DNA of 64,000 nt from Streptomyces cyaneochromogenes (GTDB lineage: Bacteria; Actinomycetota; Actinomycetes; Streptomycetales; Streptomycetaceae). The stretch lies in assembly GCF_003963535.1 (NCBI RefSeq), contig NZ_CP034539.1:3720001-3784000 (forward strand). The letters are read 5' to 3'. Every line of letters starts with the position of its first letter. The stretch's first letter is position 1. The position numbers were made by a program, and so were the translations under genes. The notes beneath the pieces were generated by a model. It had not been told where the DNA came from and made no database searches. It worked only from the letters and a program-made list of their open reading frames with translations. This document shows, piece after piece, positions 7,339 through 15,387 of the stretch.

Positions 7339-8139
7339 ATGAAACTGGCGTTCTCCACCCTCGGCGTCCCCGGTCTCCCCCTCCCCGAGGTGCTGCGCCT
7401 GGCGACGGCACACGGGTATCACGGCGTCGAGCTGCGCACGCACCCGGAGGAACCGGTGCACCTGGGCCTCGGCCCCGCCGAACGGGCCGACGCGGCGGCC
7501 GAGTTCAAGACCGCCGGCGTCGAGCTGCTGGGCCTGGCCGGGTACGCCCGGGTCGCCGCGCCCGGTGACGACGGGCCCGTGATCGAGGAGGTCCGCAGGC
7601 TCGTCGACCTCGCCCACGACCTCGGCGCCCCCTTCGTCCGCGTCTTCCCCGGCGCCGACCCCGAACAGAGCCGGCAGTCGGCGGACGCGATCGCCGCGCG
7701 GCGGCTGGGTACGGCCGCGGAGTACGCCGCCGACATGGGCGTACGGATCCTGCTGGAGACCCACGACTCGCACCGCACCGCGGCCGACTCGATGCGCGTC
7801 CTCGGCCTGGTCGGCCACCGCCACGTCGGCTCGCTGTGGGACGTCATGCACACCTGGCTGGGCGGCGAGCAGCCCACGGAGAGCTACGCGGCCCTCGCCC
7901 CCTACCTCGGCTACGTCCAGCTCAAGGACATCGCCTCCGCCGACGACACGACCCCGCTCCCGCTCGGCGCCGGAGTACTGCCCCTCGCCGAGTGCGTGGA
8001 GGTCCTCTCCCGCCACGGCTGGGACGGCTGGCTGTGCTGGGAGTACGAGAAGCGGTGGTACGAGGACGCCGCCCCGCTGCCCGAACTCCTCGCCGCGGGG
8101 CGCGACCACCTGGCACGGCTGCTGAACGAGTCGGCCTAG
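7339..8139 (+). CDS. Sugar phosphate isomerase/epimerase (AP endonuclease 2-like TIM barrel)
   Basis: A 266-residue protein (MKLAFSTLGVPGLPLPEVLR). Barrel landmarks include HGYHGVELR, a metal-site glutamate in LLETHDSH, the HVGSLWDVMHTW segment and YVQLKDIASADD, all typical of xylose-isomerase-like TIM barrels that isomerise or dehydrate sugar derivatives. I place the start at the ATG at 7339 because AAGGTGGG lies just upstream. An in-frame GTG at 7330 overlaps that ribosome-binding site. It is convergent with the VOC gene. The substrate is unknown. Confidence 0.88.
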   Translation: MKLAFSTLGVPGLPLPEVLRLATAHGYHGVELRTHPEEPVHLGLGPAERADAAAEFKTAGVELLGLAGYARVAAPGDDGPVIEEVRRLVDLAHDLGAPFVRVFPGADPEQSRQSADAIAARRLGTAAEYAADMGVRILLETHDSHRTAADSMRVLGLVGHRHVGSLWDVMHTWLGGEQPTESYAALAPYLGYVQLKDIASADDTTPLPLGAGVLPLAECVEVLSRHGWDGWLCWEYEKRWYEDAAPLPELLAAGRDHLARLLNESA

Positions 8140-8190
8140 GCGCCGACGCGGACACCGACGCCGACGGCAGGGGCCGTGCCCACTGTGCCG

Positions 8191-8598
8191 TCAGAGGGCG
8201 GCCACGAGTTCCACCTCGAACCCGTCGCTGTTCTCCAGGTAGGCCGCGTAGTGCCGCTTCCCGCCCGCGTGCGGATGCCGCTCGGGAAACATCAGCGTCC
8301 AGCCGTGGCCCGCCGCCCGTTCCGCCAGGGTGTCGACGGTCTGCCGGTCCCGGACGTGGAAGGCGAGGTGGTTCAGGCCGGGCGCGCACCGGTCGTGGCG
8401 GGCGGCGGTGAGTGCCGGTGACTGCTCGAAGACCAGGTAGGTGGGGCCGAGGCGCCAACTGTGCCCGTTCTCCCAGCTCTGGAAGAGCGTGTAGCCCAGC
8501 TCGTGCAGGAGCCACCGCCACTGTGCGACGGCCCGTTCGAGGTCCGGCACCCAGATCTCGAGATGGTGCAGGGTTCCCGCCGGGGCTTCGGTGGACAC
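8191..8598 (-). CDS. VOC superfamily (glyoxalase/dioxygenase-like) protein
   Basis: A 135-residue single-domain protein. LHHLEIWVPDLERAVAQWRW at residues 10-29 is the first beta-alpha-beta module with its metal-ligand histidine, and GLNHLAFHVRD plus NSDGFEVELVA mark the second module. Such proteins are glyoxalases, dioxygenases, isomerases or antibiotic-binding resistance proteins. The GTG start is preceded by a strong GGAGGGAG. A 12-bp repeat array separates it from the divergent MFS gene. The specific role is unknown. Confidence 0.85.
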   Translation of the reverse strand: MSTEAPAGTLHHLEIWVPDLERAVAQWRWLLHELGYTLFQSWENGHSWRLGPTYLVFEQSPALTAARHDRCAPGLNHLAFHVRDRQTVDTLAERAAGHGWTLMFPERHPHAGGKRHYAAYLENSDGFEVELVAAL

Positions 8599-8609
8599 GG
8601 ATCTCCCTC

Positions 8610-8668
8610 CTCGGATCTGTGCTCGGATCTGTGCTGGAACTGCGCTCGGATCTGCGCTCGGATCTGCG
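8610..8668. repeat. 12-bp tandem repeat in a divergent promoter gap
   Basis: Units of CTCGGATCTGYG at 8610-8621, 8622-8633, 8645-8656 and 8657-8668, with a degenerate 11-base unit between (8634-8644). The array starts 11 bp upstream of the VOC start and ends 12 bp before the likely -35 of the MFS gene, so it may be a binding array or a promoter spacer. Confidence 0.85.
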
Positions 8669-8680
8669 GACCGTAATTCG

Positions 8681-8708
8681 TTGGCCGACGCCCGGTCCGC
8701 CGTATAAC
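8681..8708 (+). promoter_or_regulatory. Likely sigma70-type promoter for the MFS gene
   Basis: TTGGCC at 8681-8686 and TATAAC at 8703-8708 are separated by 16 bp, about 45 bp upstream of the MFS start. TATAAC is unusual in this GC-rich sequence. Confidence 0.5.
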
Positions 8709-8753
8709 GTCCCCCCTCGTGCCCGAACCCATCCCCCGCCCCGCCATGCCCTC

Positions 8754-9992
8754 ATGAGCCTCGCCCGTACGTTCATCGACGTACGGCCGCTGCGCGCCTC
8801 CCCCGTTTTCCGGCGGCTGCTGATCGGGCGGACGGTGTCCGTGCTGGGTGGCTTCATGACCATGGTGACCGTCATGTACCAGGTCTGGGAGATGACGCAC
8901 AGCGCGGTCTGGAGTGGTGCGGTCGGGGTCGCGCAGGTGGTGCCCATGGTGGGGGTGGGGCTGTTCGCCGGGGCTTGGGTGGACCGGGGGGACCGGCGGC
9001 GGATCTTTCTGGTGGCCACCGTGGGGCAGGCGGTCTGCGCGCTGCTGCTCGCGGTGCAGGGCTTCACCGGTGGCGTGCCGGTGGCCGGGATCCTCGCGCT
9101 GGTGGCGGCCGGGGCCTGCTTCGGTGCGGTCGGCGGGCCCGCGGCGGGCGTGTTCGTGCCGCGGCTGCTGCCGAAGGAGCAGGTGGCGGCGGGGCTGGCC
9201 CTCAACCAGGTCACCGGCCAGGCGATGATGCTGCTCGGCCCGGCACTGGGCGGGTTGTTCCTCGGCTGGTTCGGTATCGGCGTCTGCTATCTGCTGGACG
9301 CCCTCAGCTTCGGCCTCGCCTTCTACGGTGCCTTCGGCCTGCCCGCGCTGCCGCCCGAGGGCGAGCCGTCGCGGGCCGGGCTGCACGGCGTCCTGGACGG
9401 CCTGCGCTTCCTGGCCGGCCACCGCGTGGTGCGCGGCGCGCTCATCACCGACCTCGCCGCCACGGTCCTCGCCATGCCGGCCAGCCTCTTCCCCCTGGTC
9501 AACGCGGAACGCTTCGGCGGCAACCCGCGCACCCTCGGCCTGTTCGTCTCCGCCCTCGCGGTGGGCGGCGTCACGGCGACGGCCCTGTCGGGTTCGGTCA
9601 CCCGGCTGGGCCGCCCCGGCCTGGTGATGCTGTGCGGATCGAGCACGTGGGGCGTGGCGCTGGCCCTGTTCGGCCTGACGACCGACCCGTGGGCCGGGCT
9701 CGGGCTGCTGGCGGTGGCGGGGGCCGCCGATGCCCTGGCGGTCGTCTCGCGCACCACGATCGTCCAGACCCTTACCCCCGACGTCCTGCTGGGCCGGGTG
9801 ACGGCCGCCGAGCAGATCGTCGGCCAGGGCGGCCCGCACCTCGGCAACCTGCGCGGCGGCCTGGTCGCCGGCTGGTCCTCCGGCGCGACCGCCCTGGTCA
9901 CGGGCGGGCTGCTGTGCGTACTGGCGGTGGCCTACGTGGGTACCGCCACGCCGGAACTGCGGGACGGGAAGGTCACTCCGGACGGGCCATGA
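8754..9992 (+). CDS. MFS transporter
   Basis: A 412-residue integral membrane protein with about 11-12 hydrophobic spans, including the first span FRRLLIGRTVSVLGGFMTMV and the motif-A-like loop AGAWVDRGDRRRIF between spans 2 and 3. It resembles the drug:H+ antiporter group (MFS_3 or enterobactin-exporter-like). The ATG at 8754 gives MSLARTFIDVRPLR, a normal cytosolic N-terminus. The frame is open upstream, but that part overlaps the VOC gene and repeats. The last 20 bases overlap the convergent hydrolase gene. The substrate is unknown. Confidence 0.88.
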   Translation: MSLARTFIDVRPLRASPVFRRLLIGRTVSVLGGFMTMVTVMYQVWEMTHSAVWSGAVGVAQVVPMVGVGLFAGAWVDRGDRRRIFLVATVGQAVCALLLAVQGFTGGVPVAGILALVAAGACFGAVGGPAAGVFVPRLLPKEQVAAGLALNQVTGQAMMLLGPALGGLFLGWFGIGVCYLLDALSFGLAFYGAFGLPALPPEGEPSRAGLHGVLDGLRFLAGHRVVRGALITDLAATVLAMPASLFPLVNAERFGGNPRTLGLFVSALAVGGVTATALSGSVTRLGRPGLVMLCGSSTWGVALALFGLTTDPWAGLGLLAVAGAADALAVVSRTTIVQTLTPDVLLGRVTAAEQIVGQGGPHLGNLRGGLVAGWSSGATALVTGGLLCVLAVAYVGTATPELRDGKVTPDGP

Positions 9993-10554
9993 GCGGCGTG
10001 GTGGGGTCGAGGCACCAGCCCAGCACGGCCGGCCACGGCCCGTACCCGGCATCCAGGTCGAGATGGGCGGCGCCCGGGAGGATGTCGGTCGGGAGCGCGA
10101 GCGGGGCGCCGTAGACGGTGTCGGCACCCTCCTCGCAGTACGGGTCGTCGTCACCCGCGACCAGGCGGGTGGGGCCGGGAAGGGTGAACTCCAGGGGCGG
10201 CGGGGCGAATCGGGCGACCTCCGGGTGCCGGGCGAGTACGGCGCCGGACGGCGGGGCCACGAGCAGTACCCGGTCCACGGCGTCGAGCCCGGGCATCCCG
10301 CGTGCGACGGCGTGCAGCCACAGCACGGCGGACAGGCTGTGCGCGACCACGACCCGTTCCGCCCCCGCGTCGAGCTCGCCGAGGTGCCGTCCCAACTCCT
10401 CCAGCCAGACCTCCGGTTCGGGGTCGTCGGGGTCGGGGAGCTGCGGGTAGACGACCTGGTGGCCGATGCCGGCGAGACGGTCGGCGAGCCAGTGCTGCCA
10501 GTGGTCCTTGGGGCGGTGGTTCTGCCAGCCGTGGAGGATGAGATAGGCGGTCAT
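9973..10554 (-). CDS. RBBP9/YdeN-type alpha/beta hydrolase
   Basis: A 193-residue protein starting MTAYLILHGWQNHRPKDHWQ, the typical N-terminus of the RBBP9/YdeN serine hydrolases. The nucleophile elbow is VVAHSLSAVLWLH (Ser near residue 78). The acid and base lie in GDDDPYC and PGAAHLD near the end. The ATG at 10552-10554 matches family starts. An upstream in-frame ATG (10605) would add an unlikely 17 residues. The 3' end overlaps the MFS gene by 20 bp. Confidence 0.87.
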   Translation of the reverse strand: MTAYLILHGWQNHRPKDHWQHWLADRLAGIGHQVVYPQLPDPDDPEPEVWLEELGRHLGELDAGAERVVVAHSLSAVLWLHAVARGMPGLDAVDRVLLVAPPSGAVLARHPEVARFAPPPLEFTLPGPTRLVAGDDDPYCEEGADTVYGAPLALPTDILPGAAHLDLDAGYGPWPAVLGWCLDPTTPLMARPE

Positions 10555-10668
10555 GGCGTCGATGGTCGCCGATCCCGGCCGTGGCGGGCCAATGTCGGCG
10601 TTCACTGGGCGCGGGGTGGGGTAGGTGGCGCCGACCGCGCGGCCCGAGGCGACGGAGACCTGCGCGTA

Positions 10669-10691
10669 CGGCGCCGGCCGGCCCGGCGCCG
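10669..10691. terminator. GC-rich hairpin downstream of aroA
   Basis: The dyad CGGCGCC...GGCGCCG at 10669-10691 lies about 120 bp past the aroA stop on the minus strand and lacks a T-run. It may end aroA transcription. The remainder of the 254-bp gap (10555-10808) shows only a short direct repeat GGTTACGGCGT near 10700-10722. Confidence 0.35.
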
Positions 10692-10808
10692 CGCGGGCGG
10701 GTTACGGCGTGGGTTACGGCGTCGATGCAGTCGCCGACCTCACGAGCCCCTGGCACGCGAGTGAACGCGTAGCTCCCTGGGCCCTCTTCCCCTCCCCGCC
10801 GGCCCTCG

Positions 10809-12047
10809 TCACAACCGCGCCCGCAACGCCCCGAACTCCTCGTGGAAACCCGGAAAGGTCTTCCGTACGCACCCGGGGTCGTCGAACGAGATACCCGGCA
10901 CCCGCAGCCCGGTCACCGCGAAGGACATGACGATGCGGTGGTCACCGTACGACTTGATCTCCGCGCCGACGGGACCACCCGCGGGACCCGGCTGGATCTC
11001 GATCCAGTCCGGGCCGGTGGTCACCTCCACCCCCAGCCGCCGCAGATTCTCCGCGCACGCCTCCAGCCGGTCGCACTCCTTCACCCGCGTGTTCGCCACG
11101 TCCTCGATCCGCACCGGCCCGGAGGCGAATGGCGCGAGGGCCGCGAGGGTCGGCATGGTGTCGGAGACGTCCCGCATGTTGACGGTGACGCCCCGCAGTT
11201 CACCGGTCCCCCGGACCGTCGTCGACTCCGCGCCCACCGACACCTCGGCGCCCATCCGGCGCAGTACGTCGACGAAGCCCAGGTCGCCCTGGAGCGCGCC
11301 CTCGCCCAGCCCCGGGACCGTCACCTCGCCGCCCGTGACGGCGGCCGCCGCGAAGAAGTAGCTCGCGGTCGACGCGTCGGGCTCCACCGCGTACGTCGTG
11401 GCGCGGTAGCCGCCGGGCGGGACGACGAAGACGTCGCCCTCGCGCCGCACCTCGACCCCGAAGGCCCGCATCATCGCGATCGTGATCTCGACGTACGGCA
11501 CCGAGACCAGGTCGGTCACCGTGATCCGCAGGCCCGTGCGGGTCAACGGCCCGAGCAGCAGCAGCGCCGTGAGGTACTGCGACGACTGACCGGCGTCCAG
11601 CGTCACCTCCCCGCCCTCGACGCCGGCCGCCGCGACCGTCAGCGGATGGTGGCCCTCCCGCTCCTCGTGCCGCAGGTCCACGCCGAGGTCGCGCAGGGCG
11701 CGGGTCAGCGGGAGCAGGGGGCGGCGGCGCATCTGGGGCGAGGCGTCGAAGCGGTAGGTGCCGTGGCCGGCCGCGGCGAGCGTCGGCAGGAAGCGGGCCG
11801 TGGTCGCGCCGTCGCGGCAGTAGACGTCCGCCTCCGCGACCGCGGGCCCCTGCGGGCGGCCGTCGACCTGCCAGGCGTCCGGGGTCCTGCCGACCCGGTA
11901 CCCGAGCCGGGCCAGCCCCTCGGCGAAGCCCTCCGTGTCGTCGGAGCGCAGCGGCCGTACGAGGGTGGTGACCCCGTCGGCCGCCGCCGCCAGGAAGAGG
12001 GCGCGGGCGGTGATGGATTTCGAACCGGGGATCTCGACAACGGGCAT
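10809..12047 (-). CDS. aroA: 3-phosphoshikimate 1-carboxyvinyltransferase (EPSP synthase)
   Basis: A 412-residue enzyme that joins PEP to shikimate 3-phosphate in the chorismate pathway. Signatures: PVVEIPGSKSITARALFLAA at the N-terminus (Lys and Ser of the S3P/PEP site), CRDGATTARFL around residue 90, LDAGQSSQYLTALLLL, and RVKECDRLEA near the C-terminus (usual RVKESDRL). The start at 12047 gives the conserved N-terminus. The frame stays open for another 37 codons of implausible Arg/Gly-rich sequence. It stands alone, not in a shikimate operon. Confidence 0.95.
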   Translation of the reverse strand: MPVVEIPGSKSITARALFLAAAADGVTTLVRPLRSDDTEGFAEGLARLGYRVGRTPDAWQVDGRPQGPAVAEADVYCRDGATTARFLPTLAAAGHGTYRFDASPQMRRRPLLPLTRALRDLGVDLRHEEREGHHPLTVAAAGVEGGEVTLDAGQSSQYLTALLLLGPLTRTGLRITVTDLVSVPYVEITIAMMRAFGVEVRREGDVFVVPPGGYRATTYAVEPDASTASYFFAAAAVTGGEVTVPGLGEGALQGDLGFVDVLRRMGAEVSVGAESTTVRGTGELRGVTVNMRDVSDTMPTLAALAPFASGPVRIEDVANTRVKECDRLEACAENLRRLGVEVTTGPDWIEIQPGPAGGPVGAEIKSYGDHRIVMSFAVTGLRVPGISFDDPGCVRKTFPGFHEEFGALRARL

Positions 12048-12656
12048 GCCGACATGATCGCCCGCGCAGCGGCCCCGACGCCGGTACGTCCACGGGATGG
12101 ACCCACCCCGCCCGACCGCCACTGCCGGTTCGACGCCTGTCCGATGCCCGCGCGACACTCCGCCCGCCGCCCGGCCGACGCCCTGCGCGCCGCCAGCGCC
12201 CCGCCCGACGCCCTACCCGCCGCCGGTTCGGCGCCCCCGTCCGCCCGCCCCCGCACCACGCCCTCTCGACACTCTTCCCACCTCCGCCCCGCACCACCGC
12301 CCGCCACCCACTCCACCCCCACCCACATCCCACCCGCCCCCCTGACCCCCGCCTCACCAACTTCCCGGATTCCAGCCATCCCGTGGAACCCAGCCCCACC
12401 CCCGCTCGTCCAATGCGCAAGCTGCCGGAGAGTCACCGTGGCGCGGTGTCGGCCCTCGCTGCTGGCTGCGATCGCTGACCACCCTCTCCGCCGTGCCGCG
12501 GCCGGCAGCACGCCGTCATCGGCGCGCCCCCCTCCAACTGCGCCGATGGCGGCCCCTTGTTGGTTACGGTTCGTTCCCTTGACTGGCAGAAACTTCCCGG
12601 TTATTGGTGACTTCTCGGAAGTTTCCTTCAGTGCACCACCTCCGGAAGGAGCGCAC
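12048..12656. other. 609-bp divergent gap with a strand-biased C-rich tract
   Basis: No convincing gene lies between aroA and the GH3 gene. From about 12160 to 12400 the plus strand is dominated by C with few G, an abrupt strand asymmetry unlike the flanks. Frames through it are Pro/Ser/Thr-rich on plus and Gly/Arg-rich on minus, with no family features. The last 100 bp hold the GH3 promoter and dyads described separately. Confidence 0.6.
12579..12626 (+). promoter_or_regulatory. GH3 gene promoter with two GGAAACTTCC-like dyads
   Basis: TTGACT at 12579-12584 could be a -35 with TATTGG 17 bp downstream. AGAAACTTCC (12588-12597) and GGAAGTTTCC (12617-12626) are inverted copies of the same near-palindrome. 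One sits between -35 and -10 and one just downstream, a repressor-like layout of the type used for sugar-hydrolase genes in Streptomyces. The regulator is unknown. Confidence 0.45.
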
Positions 12657-14555
12657 GTGCCCGACACCAGCACGGGAAGCAGAGAAGGCACAGGCAGTGC
12701 AGGCAGCACAGGCAGTGCAGGCAGTACGGGAAACACCGCAGCCCCCTCAAGACGTACGGTCCTCGCGGCGACCGCGGGCGTCACCACCGCCCTGGCCCTC
12801 GGCGGCCAGGCCCACGCGGCCGCCCCCGACGACCGGAAACTCCGCGCCCTCATCGCCCGGATGACCCTGCCGGAGAAGGTCGGCCAGCTCTTCGTCATGC
12901 GGGTCTACGGCCACTCCGCGACCGCCCCCGACCAGGCCGACATCGACGCCAACCTCAAGGAGATCGGCGTCCGGACGGCCGCCGAGCTGGTCGCCGAGTA
13001 CCGGGTGGGCGGCATCATCTACTTCACCTGGGCGCACAACACCCGTGACCCGCACCAGATCGCCGACCTGTCGAACGGCATCCAGCGGGCGTCTCTCAGC
13101 CTGCCCCGCGGCCTGCCCGTCCTCGTCTCCACCGACCAGGAGCACGGCATCGTCTGCCGCGTGGGCGAGCCCGCCACCCTCTTCCCGGGCGCCATGGCCA
13201 TCGGAGCCGGCGGCTCGCGCGCCGACGCCCGCACCCTCGGCCGTATCGCCGGACAGGAACTCAAGGCGCTCGGCATCCGGCAGAACTACTCCCCGGTGGC
13301 CGACGTGAACGTCAACCCGGCCAACCCGGTCATCGGCGTGCGCTCCTTCGGCGCCGATCCGGACGCCGTGGCCGGGATGGTCGCCGCCGAGGTGTCCGGG
13401 TACCAGCGGTCGCGCGGCGACCGGCAGGTCGCGGCCACCGCCAAGCACTTCCCCGGCCACGGCGACACCGCCGTCGACAGCCACTACGGCTTCCCGGTCA
13501 TCACGCACACCCGCGAGCAGTGGGAGACCCTGGACGCCCCGCCCTTCCGGGCCGCCGTCCGCGCCGGCATCGACTCGATCATGACCGCGCACATCATGGT
13601 CCCGGCCCTCGACGACTCCGGCGACCCCGCCACCCTCTCCCGCCCGATCCTCACCGGCATCCTGCGTGAGGAGCTGGGCTACGACGGCGTGGTGGTGACC
13701 GACTCACTCGGCATGGAGGGCGTACGGACGAAGTACGGCGACGACCGCGTCCCCGTCCTCGCGCTCAAGGCGGGCGTGGACCAGCTCCTCAACCCGCCCT
13801 CCCTCGACATCGCGTGGAACGCTGTCCTCAAGGCCGTCCAGAACGGCGAGTTGACCGAGGCGCGGCTCGACGAGTCGATCCTGCGCATCCTGCGCCTGAA
13901 GGCGAAGCTGCGACTGTTCGACGAGCCGTACGTCAGCCAGGGCGGCGTCGACCGCAACGTCGGCACCCCCTCCCACCTCAGGGCGGCCGACCGCATCGCC
14001 GAGCGCACGACGACCCTGCTGGTCAACGACGGGCCGCTGCTCCCGCTGTCCCGCCGCACCCACCCCAAGCTCCTGGTCGTCGGCGCCGACCCGGCCTCCC
14101 CGTCCGGCACGACGGGCCCGCCGACCGGCGTGCTCGCCACGGCCCTGACCGAGCTGGGCTTCACGGCGAGCGCCCTGTCGACCGGTACGGCACCCTCGGC
14201 CACCACGATCGCCCGGGCCGTCGCAGCGGCGGCGGAAGCGGACGCGGTGGTGGTGGGGACGTACAACGTCACGGCGCGCAGTACGCAGAAGGCGCTGGTC
14301 CAGCAGCTCCTCGCGACGGGGAAGCCGGTCGTGGCGGTCGCGATCCGCAACCCGTACGACGTGGCCCACCTGCCCGATGTCCGCGCCTACCTGGCCGCCT
14401 ACTCCTGGACCGACGTCGAACTGCGCGCCGCCGCACGGGTGATCGCCGGACGGGTGTCCCCGCGCGGGACCCTGCCGGTGCCGGTACAGCGGGCGGACGA
14501 TCCGACGCGGGTGCTGTATCCGGTCGGGCACGGGCTGTCGTACGGCAACAGGTAG
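12657..14555 (+). CDS. Tat-exported GH3 family glycoside hydrolase (NagZ-like)
   Basis: A 632-residue GTG-started protein with GAAGGAG just upstream. Residues 1-35 hold Gly/Ser/Thr repeats and a twin-arginine signal (SRRTVLAATAG ... AHAA). The GH3 catalytic domain follows: DQEHGIVCRV, KHFPGHGDTAVDSH near residue 262 (NagZ-type His/Asp pair) and the nucleophile Asp in VVTDSLGMEGV near residue 347. A C-terminal GH3 beta-sandwich-like domain ends in YPVGHGLSYG. It probably removes beta-linked sugars, plausibly N-acetylglucosamine, outside the cell. The upstream dyads suggest sugar-dependent control. Confidence 0.9.
   Translation: MPDTSTGSREGTGSAGSTGSAGSTGNTAAPSRRTVLAATAGVTTALALGGQAHAAAPDDRKLRALIARMTLPEKVGQLFVMRVYGHSATAPDQADIDANLKEIGVRTAAELVAEYRVGGIIYFTWAHNTRDPHQIADLSNGIQRASLSLPRGLPVLVSTDQEHGIVCRVGEPATLFPGAMAIGAGGSRADARTLGRIAGQELKALGIRQNYSPVADVNVNPANPVIGVRSFGADPDAVAGMVAAEVSGYQRSRGDRQVAATAKHFPGHGDTAVDSHYGFPVITHTREQWETLDAPPFRAAVRAGIDSIMTAHIMVPALDDSGDPATLSRPILTGILREELGYDGVVVTDSLGMEGVRTKYGDDRVPVLALKAGVDQLLNPPSLDIAWNAVLKAVQNGELTEARLDESILRILRLKAKLRLFDEPYVSQGGVDRNVGTPSHLRAADRIAERTTTLLVNDGPLLPLSRRTHPKLLVVGADPASPSGTTGPPTGVLATALTELGFTASALSTGTAPSATTIARAVAAAAEADAVVVGTYNVTARSTQKALVQQLLATGKPVVAVAIRNPYDVAHLPDVRAYLAAYSWTDVELRAAARVIAGRVSPRGTLPVPVQRADDPTRVLYPVGHGLSYGNR
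12690..12725. repeat. Two 18-bp repeats encoding a Gly-Ser-Thr linker
   Basis: ACAGGCAGTGCAGGCAGY is repeated at 12690-12707 and 12708-12725 with one mismatch, encoding TGSAGS units ahead of the Tat signal of the GH3 enzyme. Confidence 0.85.
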
Positions 14556-14696
14556 CGTGCCGTAGCACTTTGGACGTAGAGCCCGTACGCCGCACAACGG
14601 GCGCACTCACCCCCAACCGACGCAAAGGACCCCACACGTCTGGCGTGCGCCCGCCGTAGCGGGTCACGCTGGACAGGGGTATCCGGGGGGAGTGCG

Positions 14697-15365
14697 ATGC
14701 GCGGGAGAAGTGTGGTGGGGGTGGCGTGTGCGTTGCTGGTGCTGCTCGCCGCGCTGTTGACGGGGTGCCAGAGTCCGTCGGGGGCGGCCGAGGAGGACGG
14801 GCGGCTCGGGGAGAGCGGGAGCGCCGGCGCGAGTGCGACCGCGAGCGGGCGGCAGGTGACACCTACCCGGCCCGCCGGATACGGCGCGGTGTTCCTCGGC
14901 GTCGACGAGTGCAGTTCCTTCGGCACGACCAGCTTCACCGAGGTGCCCTGCACCAGTGAGCGGGCGGCGGCACGGGTCGTCGCGCGGCACGACGGCACGG
15001 TGGGCGACGGGCCCCTGTGCCCCGGGACCACGGACTTCGTCCTGCACATCAGCGAACAGAGCCGGACCTCCGACGAGGACGGCGACGGTGCGATCCCCCA
15101 GGGCTACGCCTGCATGCGCAACCTCGCCCCACCCCACCCCGGCGACCCCGGCGGCGGAGGCGGCCCCCGCACCATCGTCGGCGACTGCGTCTACAACTCC
15201 GGCGACGGCCAGGTCCGCGAGACCGCCTGCGACGGCAAGGACGAGCGCAAGCCGCAGTACAAGGTGACGAAGGCCGTCGACAAGCGGGCGAAGTGCCCCT
15301 TGTCGACGGCCCTGTACGTCCAACTGGGCGGCGAGAAGCCGGTGGGCTGCGCGCGGCCGGTGTGA
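14697..15365 (+). CDS. Secreted lipoprotein of unknown function
   Basis: A 222-residue protein with a lipoprotein signal peptide: charged MRGRS, a hydrophobic stretch of about 17 residues and the lipobox LLTGC (Cys near residue 24). The mature part starts with a Ser/Ala/Gly spacer and holds six further cysteines (DECSSF, VPCTSE, PLCPGT, YACMRN, GDCVYN, TACDGK, KCPLS, GCARPV regions), suggesting disulfides. The ATG at 14697 is preceded by GGGGAG. I do not recognise a family. Confidence 0.8.
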   Translation: MRGRSVVGVACALLVLLAALLTGCQSPSGAAEEDGRLGESGSAGASATASGRQVTPTRPAGYGAVFLGVDECSSFGTTSFTEVPCTSERAAARVVARHDGTVGDGPLCPGTTDFVLHISEQSRTSDEDGDGAIPQGYACMRNLAPPHPGDPGGGGGPRTIVGDCVYNSGDGQVRETACDGKDERKPQYKVTKAVDKRAKCPLSTALYVQLGGEKPVGCARPV

Positions 15366-15387
15366 GGCGCGCGGCCCGTTCCGGGTC

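Noticed and set aside
10842..12656. Upstream extension of the GH3 frame to 10842
   Set aside because: The first 600 codons lie antisense to aroA and through the C-rich gap. The ribosome-binding site, Tat signal and family start support the GTG at 12657.
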